Assembly (NCBI GenBank): GCA_964017065.1
Contig: OZ024789.1
Location: 12,145,356 to 12,209,355, forward strand
Direction of reading: 5' to 3'
Length of the DNA stretch: 64,000 nt
Source: Haliclona indistincta
Lineage: Eukaryota > Porifera > Demospongiae > Haplosclerida > Chalinidae
Part shown: positions 42,690-53,769 of the stretch, piece by piece
How positions within the stretch are numbered: the first letter of the stretch is position 1
Layout of the letters: each line of letters opens with the position of its first letter
The notes under the pieces: generated by a model
What the model saw: the letters and a program-made list of their open reading frames with translations, nothing else
What the model was told of the DNA's origin: nothing
Database searches by the model: none
Made by a program: the position numbers and the translations under genes

Positions 42690-44021
42690 AAAAGAGTAAT
42701 CAAAGCTAGTAAGTGAGTGTCCCTCAGTGTATGTCTTACTATCTTCTGAGGTGAGTCCAAGAGATGTCTCTTCAGCTGGTTCTGTCTCATTGTGCTGATC
42801 TATAAGAAAGGAAGACATATAAAGTCCATAGATCAGCATAGCATGATTATCTACTATGGTTATGATCTATACGATCTGCTATGATCTTCTGATTACTATG
42901 GATATGCTAGCATGATCAATATGAATATCATACTAGCATAACCACAAGTGATGAATATCAATACATGAATCTTGTTCATGTGTGTGACTAACCTTGTGTG
43001 TCTTGTTCCTTTCCACTCTCCTGTAGCTAATGAAGGAAACAGCTCATTCACTACACACTCTACAATATTGACTGTATCTAGATCTGACCAATGGTCACAC
43101 TAACCTGTTGCTGTAGCTGTCTTCTCTCAGTGTCTAGTTCTGATATTCTCAGCCTAATCCTTAGCTCATGTCCCTGAAATGCTCCCTTTATCCTGGCCTC
43201 TTTCAGTCTCTTCGGGTACTCTGTGTTGTTGCTCAGTGTCTCTCTCTCCATCACTCCCTCCACACACCACTGCCCACTAGTGTCCTGGACTGTATGGAGG
43301 AGATGAGCTATAATGTGCAGTCCACCACTGTCAGTGTGTGCATCAGCTGCTGTAGCTACTGTTGATTACTGCATGGACACACACTGTGCTCACTTAGCTC
43401 TATAATGCTAGTGGCAGCTTTGCACTCATATCTTCCAAACACTAGTATCCAGACACAGTGGGCTCCTAGATGAAACACTGACATTGAGTGACAGTGTCGT
43501 TGTGTCACTGAATCAGGTAGTGTTGGTAGCTATAGAACACAATAAAACAACACATTATATGAACCATGCAATACTACATGACATGTACAGTATCTCATTA
43601 TAATAGAATCAAATTATAAAGTTCTCAAGTCAAGTGGAATTATTCCTCACACACATCAAACCACAAACAAATTAATTAGTTAGTTAACAACAAGAAAGAT
43701 TTTATTGTACAGTTAATCATTCTATGAAATGTCATGATCATCTTGTTTGTGTGAGCACATTCACAATGTGGTTGTAACTAAATTCATGTGAAATACCTTG
43801 ATCCATTGGTTAGTATCACATAACCACATATCACTCAGTTCTGCATCACCATATCCTCCACTCATCACAAACACAGGACCAGTAATGTGTGATGCAGCAT
43901 GGGCATATCTCCCCACAGGCCATTGGACAGACTGACTAACTGGTTTCTTGATCTTGGTCCAGTTCTCAGAAGACAAAGATATCATAGACTCCTAGAAATA
44001 TCACAGGCTATAGACTAATGC

Positions 44022-44282
44022 AATATCACCAGAAATGAAGGACATCACACAGAATTACGTTTATGCACAGAACACGATTTACTTGTTACAGTAATGTAAC
44101 ACGATGAATATAACAGGTTGCTAATGACAACCACTCCATTCCGTTAAGGTCACCTTGGTTCTACTAGTCCCAGTAGCGTCTATGGTACTGAATAGGACTC
44201 CTATTGGTGCACCTCAAACGTCTGCTTCCTTCGCTTTGAACTACAAAGCATTTTTGCCGCTCGCTAGGATGGTACAAGTAGG
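44022..44282. other. Unassigned sequence at the breakpoint of unit D
   Basis: No match to units B and C and no gene recognised. It marks the end of homology of unit D. Confidence 0.4.
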
Positions 44283-45299
44283 TAGCCTCGTACCCAGGCC
44301 TATTGAGAAGAGATAACCGGTTTCCAACAGATAGAGAGAGAAAGAGAAAGTGGATTGCTGCGCTGAGAAGAGAGCCGGACTGGGAGCCTATACAGTCTAC
44401 TCTTGGCTATGCAGTGCGTTTCTGGCGCTATAAGAGCAACGACAAGACCTCACCAGAATTCATTCTATCTTTATTTTCACGTGTAGACCATCTTGCTAAG
44501 CGAAAGGCAGAAGATAGCCTTTCACGACATGAAAGGGCGGCGAAGAGAGCGAGGCAAAGAGGAAAGGAAGCAGAGAAAGAGAATCGCGAGAAGCAGCGTC
44601 TCACTGCAGCAGATTCATCCCTTGTTGAAAGCGTTACCGCTCAGCCATTTGAACCCCCGGAGAGTTTGGCTTTAACCAGTGAGTGCTGCTCTGCACCCAG
44701 CGATCGTGGTGAAGCTACTTCGTCATCACTAAATAATTCCAGGTTTGACGAGAGTCTATAGGTTCCTCCCCTCATGAGTCCGAAGATGAAGCAGTCACTC
44801 ATATCCAAGGTTCAACTGACTGCCTACAAGGAGCTGCATCAGTGCTTTCAACAAGGGATGAACACTCAGCAAGACATATCGGTACAATGACTGAATTGCA
44901 CAGCAAAGAGATTTCCGATTTGCAAAGTGAGTGTCAACATCTTCAAGACGACACTATTATCTTGAGAAATGATCTGAAGTCTGGGTAAATTTGGCTTTGT
45001 GAGGAATTTCTTTCCGGAAATGCGGATAAAAAGGTCAAATTCTATACCGGAATTCCCACTTTTGAACTTCTTAAGGTACTTTTTATGCTTGTCTGTGTCA
45101 GTGTACCTAGTCAAGCTAATTCTACACTAAGCAACTTTCAGCAGTTTGTGGTGGTGCTGGCTAAACTTAGATTAAACTTAACCAATCAAGATATCGGTTA
45201 TCGTTTTGATGTACACCAGAAAACTATATCAAAAATGTTTAAGAAATGGATAAAGTTTATGTACATAAGACTGAAACCATTGATAAAGTGGCCTAAATG
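44283..45299 (+). pseudogene. THAP-like / DDE_Tnp_4 transposase remnant
   Basis: It begins with a terminal-repeat-like tagcctcgtacccaggcc, then a frame (44303-44761) with a decayed THAP domain (NRFPTDRERKRKWIAALRRE and TSPEFILSLF). The Cys/His zinc ligands expected in a THAP domain are not recognisable. A basic region follows. After a frame break come a coiled-coil-like stretch (DLQSECQHLQDD) and, after another stop, VKFYTGIPTFELLKVLF and the helix-turn-helix of DDE_Tnp_4 proteins (LNLTNQDIGYRFDVHQKTIS). The frame stops right after LIKWPK, where relatives continue into the catalytic core. At least two in-frame disruptions and no catalytic core: inactive. Confidence 0.75.
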
Positions 45300-45498
45300 A
45301 GAAGAACTCCTTTATTCAGGAATAGAGTTCAACCGAAGTTGACAGCAAGGCGAGGATCTGGACACTTGACCAATCTATGTTATTATGTGTGTGTGTCAGT
45401 AGGGTGTGATAGGTAGCTGGTTCTGTGGTTGGTTTTCCAGAGGTTTTTTCCTTAAAAGGTTTCTTCTCGTTTTTCCCTGGATGGTGGTGGGCCCCACC

Positions 45499-45600
45499 TA
45501 GCCTCGTACCCAGGCTCTCTGGCAGAGATTTAATTATGCGTGGGTGTCGAAATACGGGGGTGGCGATTGAGAGCCTGGTATCTAGCGTTTTGAATTAATG
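45499..45600. mobile_element. Second terminus of the tagcctcgtacccagg family
   Basis: tagcctcgtacccaggctct at 45499 is in the same orientation as at 44283. About 65 bp on, gagagcctggtatctag is a partial inverted counterpart, so this may be a tiny internally deleted copy. The boundaries are uncertain. Confidence 0.45.
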
Positions 45601-46087
45601 AGCTGTCAGAACAGAAGCACCCTGCCTACCCCGTTCCGCCGGCCCTGATTCTCCTTCAACAGATGATAGATTAAAACCATAATACTTGTGTTACCATGCT
45701 CTAGTGATTTTTCAATTTTATTTCAGTTGTGATATTTATTTGAACAACATGAAACACATGTACAATACATGAATGATAGCATGTAGTCAGCTGTAGTGCA
45801 GATGTATCACATATGATATCATGTGTGACATAGCTGTGACTGCTGACAAACATGGATCAAACATCCCTTGTGTGTGATCCATATTTGATACAGTGCAATA
45901 GTGTGTCACATATGACCTATCATCTGTGATATACATGTGATACCAGTCAAATACAACTCAAATTCAACTTTTCGTCCCGTGTGTCAAACAGTATACTGCC
46001 TATACGTAAGAGATTACTAGAGTATACAGCAGGTTTACTGAGATATACATGCAGTGTTTTACTGAGTTATCCTGATCTTTCCCTCAG

Positions 46088-46120
46088 TCTGAGGAGCCAG
46101 CTACCAAAGATGAGCTGTAG
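46088..46120 (+). pseudogene. HSP90B1-like: GRP94 copy E, isolated last exon (KDEL)
   Basis: After ccctcag, SEEPATKDEL and stop, as in copy A. The upstream block 45649-46080 matches 4850-5270 of unit A, including the same left boundary, and lacks the other GRP94 exons. A 3' remnant. Confidence 0.85.
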
Positions 46121-46310
46121 AGCACACACACCAGTCGAGTGAAGGAGAAGAGACTTTAGAAGATTCTGTATTCATTAGTACAAGCAATTATTTTTGTACA
46201 TCTCATGAATAATACATGAACTCTATGTCATGAATACAACTACACGATTAGTATCTGTATACACACAAGGACTAGCAGTAACTGGTGCATGTGAATGAGT
46301 GATAGCTACT

Positions 46311-47100
46311 TCATGATCTAGTGTCCAGCCATTCCCTGATCCCAGCAGCTGTACTGTTCTCATCAGCTTCCTCTAGTGTGTTGATGATAGTCTCCCAGGT
46401 GAATGGAACCTTTTGCTCTTTCCTCCATTGGTCAAACACCATTATACAGAGTTTAACTGGATCACTGGTTTGTGCTGAAAATGTGTTCAGTGTAGCTATA
46501 TCGATCTCCAGCTGAATACCTAGTTCATACCACTTGGTCGGTATCTTCTTAGCAACAAGCTTCATCAGTTTAGGGATTGATGGAGCTTGAGAATATGCTG
46601 CAGCCTTGTCAGCTGCTGGTGTCTGGGGCACTGCTGCTGGTGTCTGGGTCACTGCTGCTGGTGTCTGGGGCACTGCTGCTGGTGTCTGGGGCACTGCTGC
46701 TGGTGTCTGGGGCACTGCTGCTGGTGTCTGGGGCACTGCTGCTGGTGTCTGGGGCACTGCTGCTGGTGTCTGGGTCACTGCTGCTGGTGTCTGGGTCACT
46801 GCTGCTGGTGTCTGGGGCACTGCTGCTGGTGTCTGGGGCACTGCTGCTGGTGTCTGGGTCACTGCTGCTGGTGTCTGGGGCACTGCTGCTGGTGTCTGGG
46901 TCACTGCTGCTGGTGTCTGGGGCACTGCTGCTGGTGTCTGGGGCACTGCTGCTGGTGTCTGGGGCACTGCTGCTGGTCTTGAAGTTGTTGAAGGAACTGC
47001 ATTGATGTTAGCTATATGATTTAATCTACACACAATAATCAAATCATCTCTTACCTTCTGTCTGAGGATAAAGTATTTGAAAAGCTTTCAGACTTGACAC
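46311..47100 (-). pseudogene. Death-domain gene copy E, 3' end with expanded Pro/Ala/Thr repeat
   Basis: The last exon (from about 46608 with the repeat extending to about 47005, down to 46311) encodes a death domain (KIPTKWYELGIQLEI through FTWETIINTLEEADE), ending LDTRS. In copies B and C the domain starts just after the exon border; here it is preceded by about 17 copies of a PAAVPQT/PAAVTQT 7-residue repeat. The next upstream exon piece (47100-47056) reads TGVSSLKAFQILYPQTEG, the equivalent of the GVPSPNSFHIRYPQPEG linker exon of B. Upstream exons are absent. It is a partial gene; the death domain is the most divergent of the set, so it may be an older paralogue rather than a recent copy. 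Confidence 0.75.
46611..46978. repeat. 21-bp coding minisatellite
   Basis: The unit gctgctggtgtctggggcact, with a g/t variant, is repeated about 17 times. On the minus strand it is in frame with the death domain and encodes a 7-residue unit, alternating V/T at one position. Long frames on the plus strand are shadows. Confidence 0.95.
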
Positions 47101-47474
47101 TCCAGTAACGGTCAGTGTACATTTGGATCAGTCAATATTCAATATTAAACAAGATTAAAAATACTATAAAATCAGTATTTTATATTTTTCAACAATGCAA
47201 TTCAAAGTGTCAAAAACCAAATTTCAATTTTCAATTTCTGCAAGTCAGAATTGGTCATAATCGACGAACTCGCCGTAACGTAACAAACCAGGACTCAGTC
47301 CGAAGCGAACGAACACGCCTACTTCGCCACACCTACATTCTACAATTAAAATGGCGACTATAGCAGTACGCGGCCGCGGGCGAGTACTGCTAGTCGAAGC
47401 AGCGAGGAATCAAGGAATCCGACTGAGAGTACCAGTCTGTCTACATGTAATAGTGGATGTGTTCTTTAGTTTTT

Positions 47475-47640
47475 ATGTGGGGTGCTCTGGTGGTTCTGCT
47501 ACAAGTAAAGGGTCACTGGTTCGAATCCAACTAGGGCAGGAGAAAATGTGAGTCCATCACGTTCTTCCAGCGCACCCATCTGTAAAGCGGGTACATGCAT
47601 GGTCTTATACTGGGGAGCAAAGTCCTGTGTCTCACCGTCC
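47475..47640 (+). mobile_element. Candidate tRNA-derived SINE
   Basis: Contains ggtgctctggtggttctgct, an A-box-like region, followed about 35 bp later by ggttcgaatcc at about 47518, a good RNA polymerase III B box as in a tRNA T arm. The downstream body has a cccatctgtaaagcgggtac motif. There is no complete tRNA cloverleaf. The 3' limit is uncertain. Confidence 0.55.
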
Positions 47641-48829
47641 AACCGCCAACAGCGTTGTACAATAGTGCCACACACCCTGTAGTGGAAGACACAGCTGGTC
47701 CTCCTGCGAGTTCAGTTGCTCGGCTCTAGTGCACAGAACACAGTGCCTTTTTAGTGCACAGGTTCCTAGGCTTTATACCTTGCTATGTACGCGTGACCCG
47801 GTAGAGTAGCAAAACTTTGCTCTTTGCTTTGTATGTGTGATTGTGTGTGTTTGTATGTGTGTCCAGTAGTAGGCAATCGTGGTATCCGGTACTCTGTCTC
47901 ATCCATATCAGTACAACAGTCTAGCTTGAAGCAAAATTCACCGACTGTGGTCATGTACAGTAGGGCTGAATATTCCTGGCATAGTGTGGTCTCTTTTTTG
48001 TCCGTTCCTCACTCCTCTTGCTATCGTGATGTGACTGAAGCTAAAAGTAAATTCATGAGTCAATGGTGTAACTGTCACATGCTTAGTCACACAAGATTTT
48101 CGTGGGAATTGTCAGCCTTGTGTAACCAGCCTATGTGCTAGAGGAAAAACTCATTGAAAAGTCCACTGGCTAATGGTGACAATTTTAGTGAAGCAATTAC
48201 TTTTTCGAGAAGGTTTAAGCATAGCACCAACATATGGCATCTGCCTTCAAAAGAATTATATGCAATATACGATGTTAGTCACAGTGTTCTATTCTATCTC
48301 TCTTTTTCTCAACTACTCTCTCATTTACTAGGGATTGATTTCTGTTAACACCTCTGGAGAGTAGGAGTATCATCAAAGTGTCTCAGACCAGGAGTAAAAG
48401 AACCGGATTGTTTGCTCAGGTATGTGCATTTGTGAGCAGGGTGTTACCAATGTGGGCATGGTCAACACACAATGGACTGATTATTGATGTGGTGCATTAT
48501 TATAATTATAACTTGCCCAGTTGTATCATTCACCTTTTATTGAGTGATAACTAGAGTTCGTAAAACACATAGGTGTTCTATACTACCGTAGTATGAACAT
48601 ATTCACCCAGTCTCATAGTTCACTCAGGCTCACTTGAAGGCTACACCCAGTTACTGGGTAAACTGGTAAAGCTATTACAAGGCATAGTCATAGCACTCGA
48701 CACAAGACACTCCCGACAGCATTATTATGAAGATATTTCTGGTGCTTTGTGAATAGTAAGACAGTAAATAATAGCTGTCTCTTTGACGATACACACATAA
48801 TAATAATACTAACCAACCTGATCACTTAA
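47641..48829. other. No recognisable gene
   Basis: Open frames up to 105 codons (47824-48141) show no motif and no conserved domain that I recognise. A TG-rich patch lies near 47830-47860. Confidence 0.4.
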
Positions 48830-49325
48830 CCAGGAGCCCATAAAGAGAACTCTGTATACATGCAACTCTTTATACGGCGAAATCCAAACAGGGCTGCCAA
48901 ATTTTATTTTTAGTAACACCAAATATGGACCTATTCGGCTGTTCTTGTCGTGCTCGTCGTCTACGCGTTCTGAACAGCAAGCAGCAGTGACTAGGCAGTG
49001 TTACTAGTGCTGGGCTAACAATATCAACAGCAGTAAATCGCGTGCGCGTTGGCTCAACAACGTAGTGCCAGACTGCCCAGTCACGCCTTCATGTTCACTT
49101 CTGGATATAACGAAGAGCTTCTTGACTTCTTCAGGCGTCTTACAAGCTCTTCACCATCGTCCTTACCTTCATTTCGCTGATTTGTTGGGTTCTCTGTCTT
49201 ATAGAAACTTTGTCCATATAAGGGTATACTAATGTTAGAATTCAGCCGCCATGTTTGGATTTCGCCGTATACGTTAGAGTGTTCGGAATTGCATGCTCCC
49301 TTCTCTTTATGGGTTCCTGCTTAAC
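48830..49325. mobile_element. About 0.5-kb MITE with long imperfect inverted repeats
   Basis: The left end caggagcccataaagagaac leads to tatacggcgaaatccaaaca. The right end has the reverse complement of both blocks in the same order (ttgg-atttcgccgtata and ctctttatgggttcctg). No open frame. A related end (aggagcccacaaagag) is seen near 50753. Confidence 0.8.
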
Positions 49326-49329
49326 CCTT

Positions 49330-50129
49330 GCATGTCTACACACAGGGTAACTACTCTCATAACTCAGTATGTGTTGGTCTCTTTTGCAATGTTGATGTGC
49401 CTTGTACTGATTTTGGAGCCTTTTCATTCACTGTTGTGTTAATAGTTGACATTATATTGTTATGGTAAATAAATTGATTTTTCTCTCACAGGAGCTGTCA
49501 TCAGATGGGTGTGCATTATGGCATGTAAAGCTGACAAGTCTGATCGTAAAGACAACCACGTCACTATGTTACAATTGTACTGTGATAATAATTAATTTGT
49601 TTGACTGTTGACAAATTTTTATTCATTCATTGATTATTGACTACCAATCGATAGTAGTATTTTCACAGAAATAATAATTATTCAGTCTAAAAATGAAAAC
49701 AAACTGTGGGCATGGTATTATAATTAGTTTGCTAGTCAGTGCGACAATGCAACTCAGCCAGGCCACTGCAAAGTGATTGCAGGGGATTGCATCGACAGTC
49801 ACACAGCATGATGTGTAACAGCACTGCATCAGTTACACAGCACTAGTGTGTGTAACCGCTATATTGCCATCCTGATTTCACAGCTGAGAGGGGTGTTCAC
49901 TAAACTAGCTAGGTACAGACCCGTTGCATTAGATACACTGTGTTAGAATAAAGATTTCACAGCTATTGCGAGCCTGGTGCCTCTGCAGAGGAAAATTTCA
50001 GCATGGTTTGGAGCTTGCCATTCAAACAACTTATTAATCCTCAGACCCTATTAATCCTTACACTCACGGTGCAGCTACGACTGTAGAATGCACAGGCAGG
50101 CTAGACCCTTGTTTTACTGAAAGTTCCCT
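49330..50129. other. Repeat-derived non-coding sequence
   Basis: About 49490-49560 is an inverted match to 52190-52250 and 62950-63020 (atggcatgtaaagctgacaa motif). No gene seen. Confidence 0.5.
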
Positions 50130-50300
50130 CTGCAGTGGTAACAGGCTAGCAATAGCAGTCACTCATGGTGCACCTACGACTGTCCCTCTGCAGTGGTACC
50201 AGGCTACAATAGCAGTCACTCATGGTGCACCTACGACTGTCCCTCTGCAGTGGTACCAGGCTACAATAGCAGTCACTCATGGTGCAGCTACGACTGTATA
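50130..50300. repeat. 57-bp tandem repeat, 3 copies
   Basis: The unit gtccctctgcagtggtacca through ggtgcacctacgact is repeated three times with few changes. The ctctgcagtgg motif recurs singly elsewhere (51595, 51945, 60410 and 62695 regions), so it belongs to a dispersed family. Confidence 0.85.
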
Positions 50301-50360
50301 GGGGAGTTCTACTTTCCCATTCGATATTCAATATACAATAAGAATTAATATCAAAAATAA

Positions 50361-50692
50361 TCATGAACAGGACAGTCGGTATGTTATATCACATAAGAAA
50401 AGGAGTCCCTCTCTAAATGGTCTGTCATCTCCATTAACTGCTGAAGAAAAAATGACATCAAAAGAGGGAATTCTATCAGCAAAAGCTTGTCTACGGATCT
50501 CCGACTTAGAAGTATCACCAAGTAGTGGGTCAATACCAAACCCAGCTGGGTCTGTGATTCTTCCGCCACATCTCCTGTATCTTTGCACCGCTTCAGCAGG
50601 AGTCCACAGCAACGACTGGTCAATCCGCTTCACACGGTCATCAATGAATCTTCTCTGATTAGGTATACCCTGAGGAAGTCCATGTATTCGAC
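50361..50692 (-). pseudogene. Isolated terminal exon of an integrase-fold gene (inverted relative)
   Basis: The minus strand, after a polypyrimidine-aag acceptor, encodes a 110-residue open exon from GRIHGLPQGIPNQR to TYRLSCS and stop. It is exactly as long (332 bp) as the last exon of the integrase gene at 59009-59340 and about 80% identical by eye (RVKRIDQSLLWTPAEAVQ is shared). No upstream exons of this copy are visible. The divergence argues for a separate family member. It remains open, so it could be a fragment under past selection or simply young. Confidence 0.85.
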
Positions 50693-50699
50693 CTTTTAA

Positions 50700-53600
50700 A
50701 TAAAAGAAAAAACTAAGTCATAGATAGCCACAGTAGCTATACCCAGGAGCCCACAAAGAGCCTGAAGGAGTGGCTAACTTTTGTTAGCTGTATGAAAAAT
50801 TGTAGGCTGCTCCCTTCCTCCCTCCCTTCATGGGTTTCTAACAAGCGCAAAACTAGTGTTCCACACGAAGAGAGTAGAAAATGTGCTTTCATACATTTTG
50901 CTTCATATCACAGAAACAAACTATTCTACTATGTAGTAGGTATCAAAATGATACTCTACCCACAAAGTATAAAACTGCATCTAGCTAGAGCAAGTACATG
51001 TATCTGTTACTGTGTTCAAAGGAAGTCAAGTGCGCTGGTTGAGAATCTAAGTGAATCTTGATGGACAAGTAACTGACTGACTGGACACTTAACCTAAACA
51101 AAACAATGAAGCAAACACTCAGTATATAGAATCCATACGTACCTAGGTTTGAAAGGGTGAAGAGACATGAAAGGATGTGCTTGCTTCTTGAAGTAGGCAT
51201 ACTTTACAGCTGCAGATTTCGGTACGAGACTCCTACAGCACAAGGTGCACAAGTTTGCACACTTTCCGACTACACTGTACAAGTTTGTACACTTTACGAA
51301 TATAGTGTACAAGTTTGTACACTACTTTACTATAATTTACAAGCAATGCACAAGATTGGAAACTTACGATTTGTAAACTACTTGCAAACTAAGAGTTTAA
51401 CAAATTTGGACACTGTTGGAAATGGATATGTTTTTGGTGGTGTAGGTGCACTATGAAAAGTAAGGGTTTCACTTGAGCTGCCTGATTCCATTCAGGAAGA
51501 ATTATTGCTAAAACTAGGTTTTAGGTTGACATTTCACTGTCGTAGATGCACTATGAGAGTACTAAGAATTCGACTGCTATTGCTAATCTACCACTGCAGA
51601 GAGGGATTTCACCAAAACTAGGGCCTTGGCTAGAGCTCGCCTCAATGTGCACTGTATAGCTAGGGACTAGAGTTTGTCGGTAAAACATCACTTGGTCTTA
51701 CTACTGTAGAAGGCACTGAGCTCGTCCTTACCATCATAGAGCGTCGACTCACTGCTGTGGACACGTACGTACCTCTAACATGAGCCTGAGGGTTTAGGAT
51801 TTTAGGTTAAATAATGTTTTACAGGTGACCTGTAGTGTAGAGTCTAGTGTATCATGTGTCTCTTCATCAGGCTGGCAACAGCAGTGAAACTATCATAGTG
51901 CACAGGGCACCCTACTTATAGTGGAACTTCTCTCTGCAGTGGATCAAGATTGCATTAGCATCCATGCTGCTGTGTAATTGATTTAAATCTCTGGACACTA
52001 ATTTTTGATCATGTGTCACTGCAGTGATCGGTAGCAATCTCACTGACCTGTAGCAAGTTAGTTACAATAAAGATTAGTACACTGCCATGGTTTGAGTACT
52101 TTTATAATCATTATTATGAATCATTGAACAGATTAACAAAATTCAACAAATAAATGCCAATAATAATATTGTCACAGTATACTGATGGGTGTCTTCAGTT
52201 ATTGTCACTTGTCAGCTTTACATGCCATAATACATGTTCTTCTGATGATAGCTCCTGTGTTGTGAAGAGAGGAAAAAAGAATTTATGAACCTCGTAGTGT
52301 CTTTTCATGAATGTATTCACAAAACACGGAGCAGGCGAACATCAAGACAAAGTTTTGTACTTAGATACAGGAACTGTCAACAAGCCAGGTATACAAAACA
52401 AAACTAATACATGTACAAACACCAGTCCTTTGATGTACGGCTAAGCAGTACAAACACAACAAAGTGAATGTGTTCAAATCAGTTATTCAAGCGCTCTCAA
52501 TGCCATTATACACATTCTTTGTCGTCCTTTGCTAAACAGCAAACACTTAATAGCAGAACCGTTATGCACACCTTGTCCCAGAAAATCATAAACGCAAATA
52601 CTGATGACAGCTTTATCCAGCAAAAATCACATCACATAATACACTGGATACATAGTATTGTCTATGGTGATAGAGTCAATAAGTTACTAGACAAGTGAGA
52701 GTGACATAAAACACGAGACAGGATGCATAGAAATCACGTATTAATTTTGTTGAGACTGTCAACATCACCATAGCAACCCATGCATTGTACATGTATCAGT
52801 GAATGATTGACATGCTATCACATCTGAGAGTCCCTCCAAAGCCGGCCTTTCGAAGCGTTGGTTATGCACGCTACGCCCGCAAATGAAGCTTCCCCTTCTT
52901 TCTCCTCTCCCTGATATCATTATAGTCAGCGACCATGACATTTTTATCCCTCTATCCCCTCTGACACGACTTGGAATTCCATGTAGTCGCCGCTAGATAT
53001 ACAACAAGACGACTATAGCCACATAACTGTAATATCGCGTACGAGCAGCACTCGGCGCCGGAAACGATCGCATTGATTCCTGCACAGTTGGCAGATGAGC
53101 TTGCTAGAGCAGTTTTAGCTTCGTACCTTTCGCACAACTAAAGAAAAAGTGTTTACAATCGATCGTGCTTAGTCTTCACAGGGCGAGCTCGTAGCTCCGC
53201 GATGGCTAACACTGCGTTGCTGAAATTTGCTACATTCGATGTCAATCAATAGGCAAGCAAACTGCAAGCACCAGCTCTGTCTGCACAAATACCCATGGCT
53301 AGAAAAAATACAGCTACTTGCTAAAGTCATGAATATCATTAATTCTACGTACCACGTGCCAAATGTAGGCGTGTCGTCCAACCTCTGTAATTGTTGTCTG
53401 AGTTCGCTAACAGCCTGCCGGCACAGAGCGGCGTATGGATTGCTGACTATAATTAAGACAGCACACAGGGTAAGTTATCTACTGTACTACTTTACCTATC
53501 ATGTACCTTTCGAAGTCATGTAGTCTAACAATTAACTAATAATTTGTCATGTCAGCATGAGCTTAAATTGATACATGTACAAGAACAGGATGAGCAGAAT

Positions 53601-53769
53601 TGTACAAGTGATAAGCAGTGGATATACATGAGCAGCTAGCTGTTTAACAGATGTCACAGAGTTCACTGAAATTGTGACATTGATTCACGGTTGGTTACAG
53701 AATATGCTTGGATACACGCTTGGTTATAAAGAATGAAACGGCAAGTGGTTACAGTGGTTGGGTAGTCTC
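50700..53769. other. Repeat-rich region without a supported gene
   Basis: Contains three short tandem copies of a tgtacaagtttgtacacttt motif (about 51235-51330), and a block at about 51930-52815 that matches 62680-64000 in the same orientation. A block 52815-53350 looks like another inserted element. Small open frames show no domain. Confidence 0.5.

Larger units (their letters stand above)
40365..43985 (-). pseudogene. Kelch / coiled-coil / ZU5 / death gene, copy D (both ends lost)
   Basis: Remnants on the minus strand: kelch exons at about 43985-43795 (VFVMSGG) and 43520-43380, the kelch-to-coiled-coil exon at about 43350-43100 (ERETLSNNTEY), coiled-coil exons at about 42790-42730, 41560-41340 and 41186-40985, a stub of the ZU5 exon (40450-40425) and a stub of the EVEQKYEKW-type linker exon (40405-40370). 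The ZU5 core, death domain and N-terminal kelch exons are missing. Homology to B and C stops at about 44022 on the 5' side. It carries a nested transposon (41688-42689). It cannot make a complete protein. Confidence 0.85.

Noticed and set aside
46577..47019. Leu/Val/Ser- and Trp/Cys-rich frames on the plus strand
   Set aside because: Shadows of the 21-bp minisatellite; the meaningful frame is the minus strand, continuous with the death domain.
47351..47551. Small frame beginning MATIAVRGRGRVLL
   Set aside because: No domain recognised, and it runs into the SINE candidate; probably chance.
47475..47560. Functional tRNA gene
   Set aside because: Only A/B-box-like segments; no complete acceptor and anticodon stems could be folded by eye.
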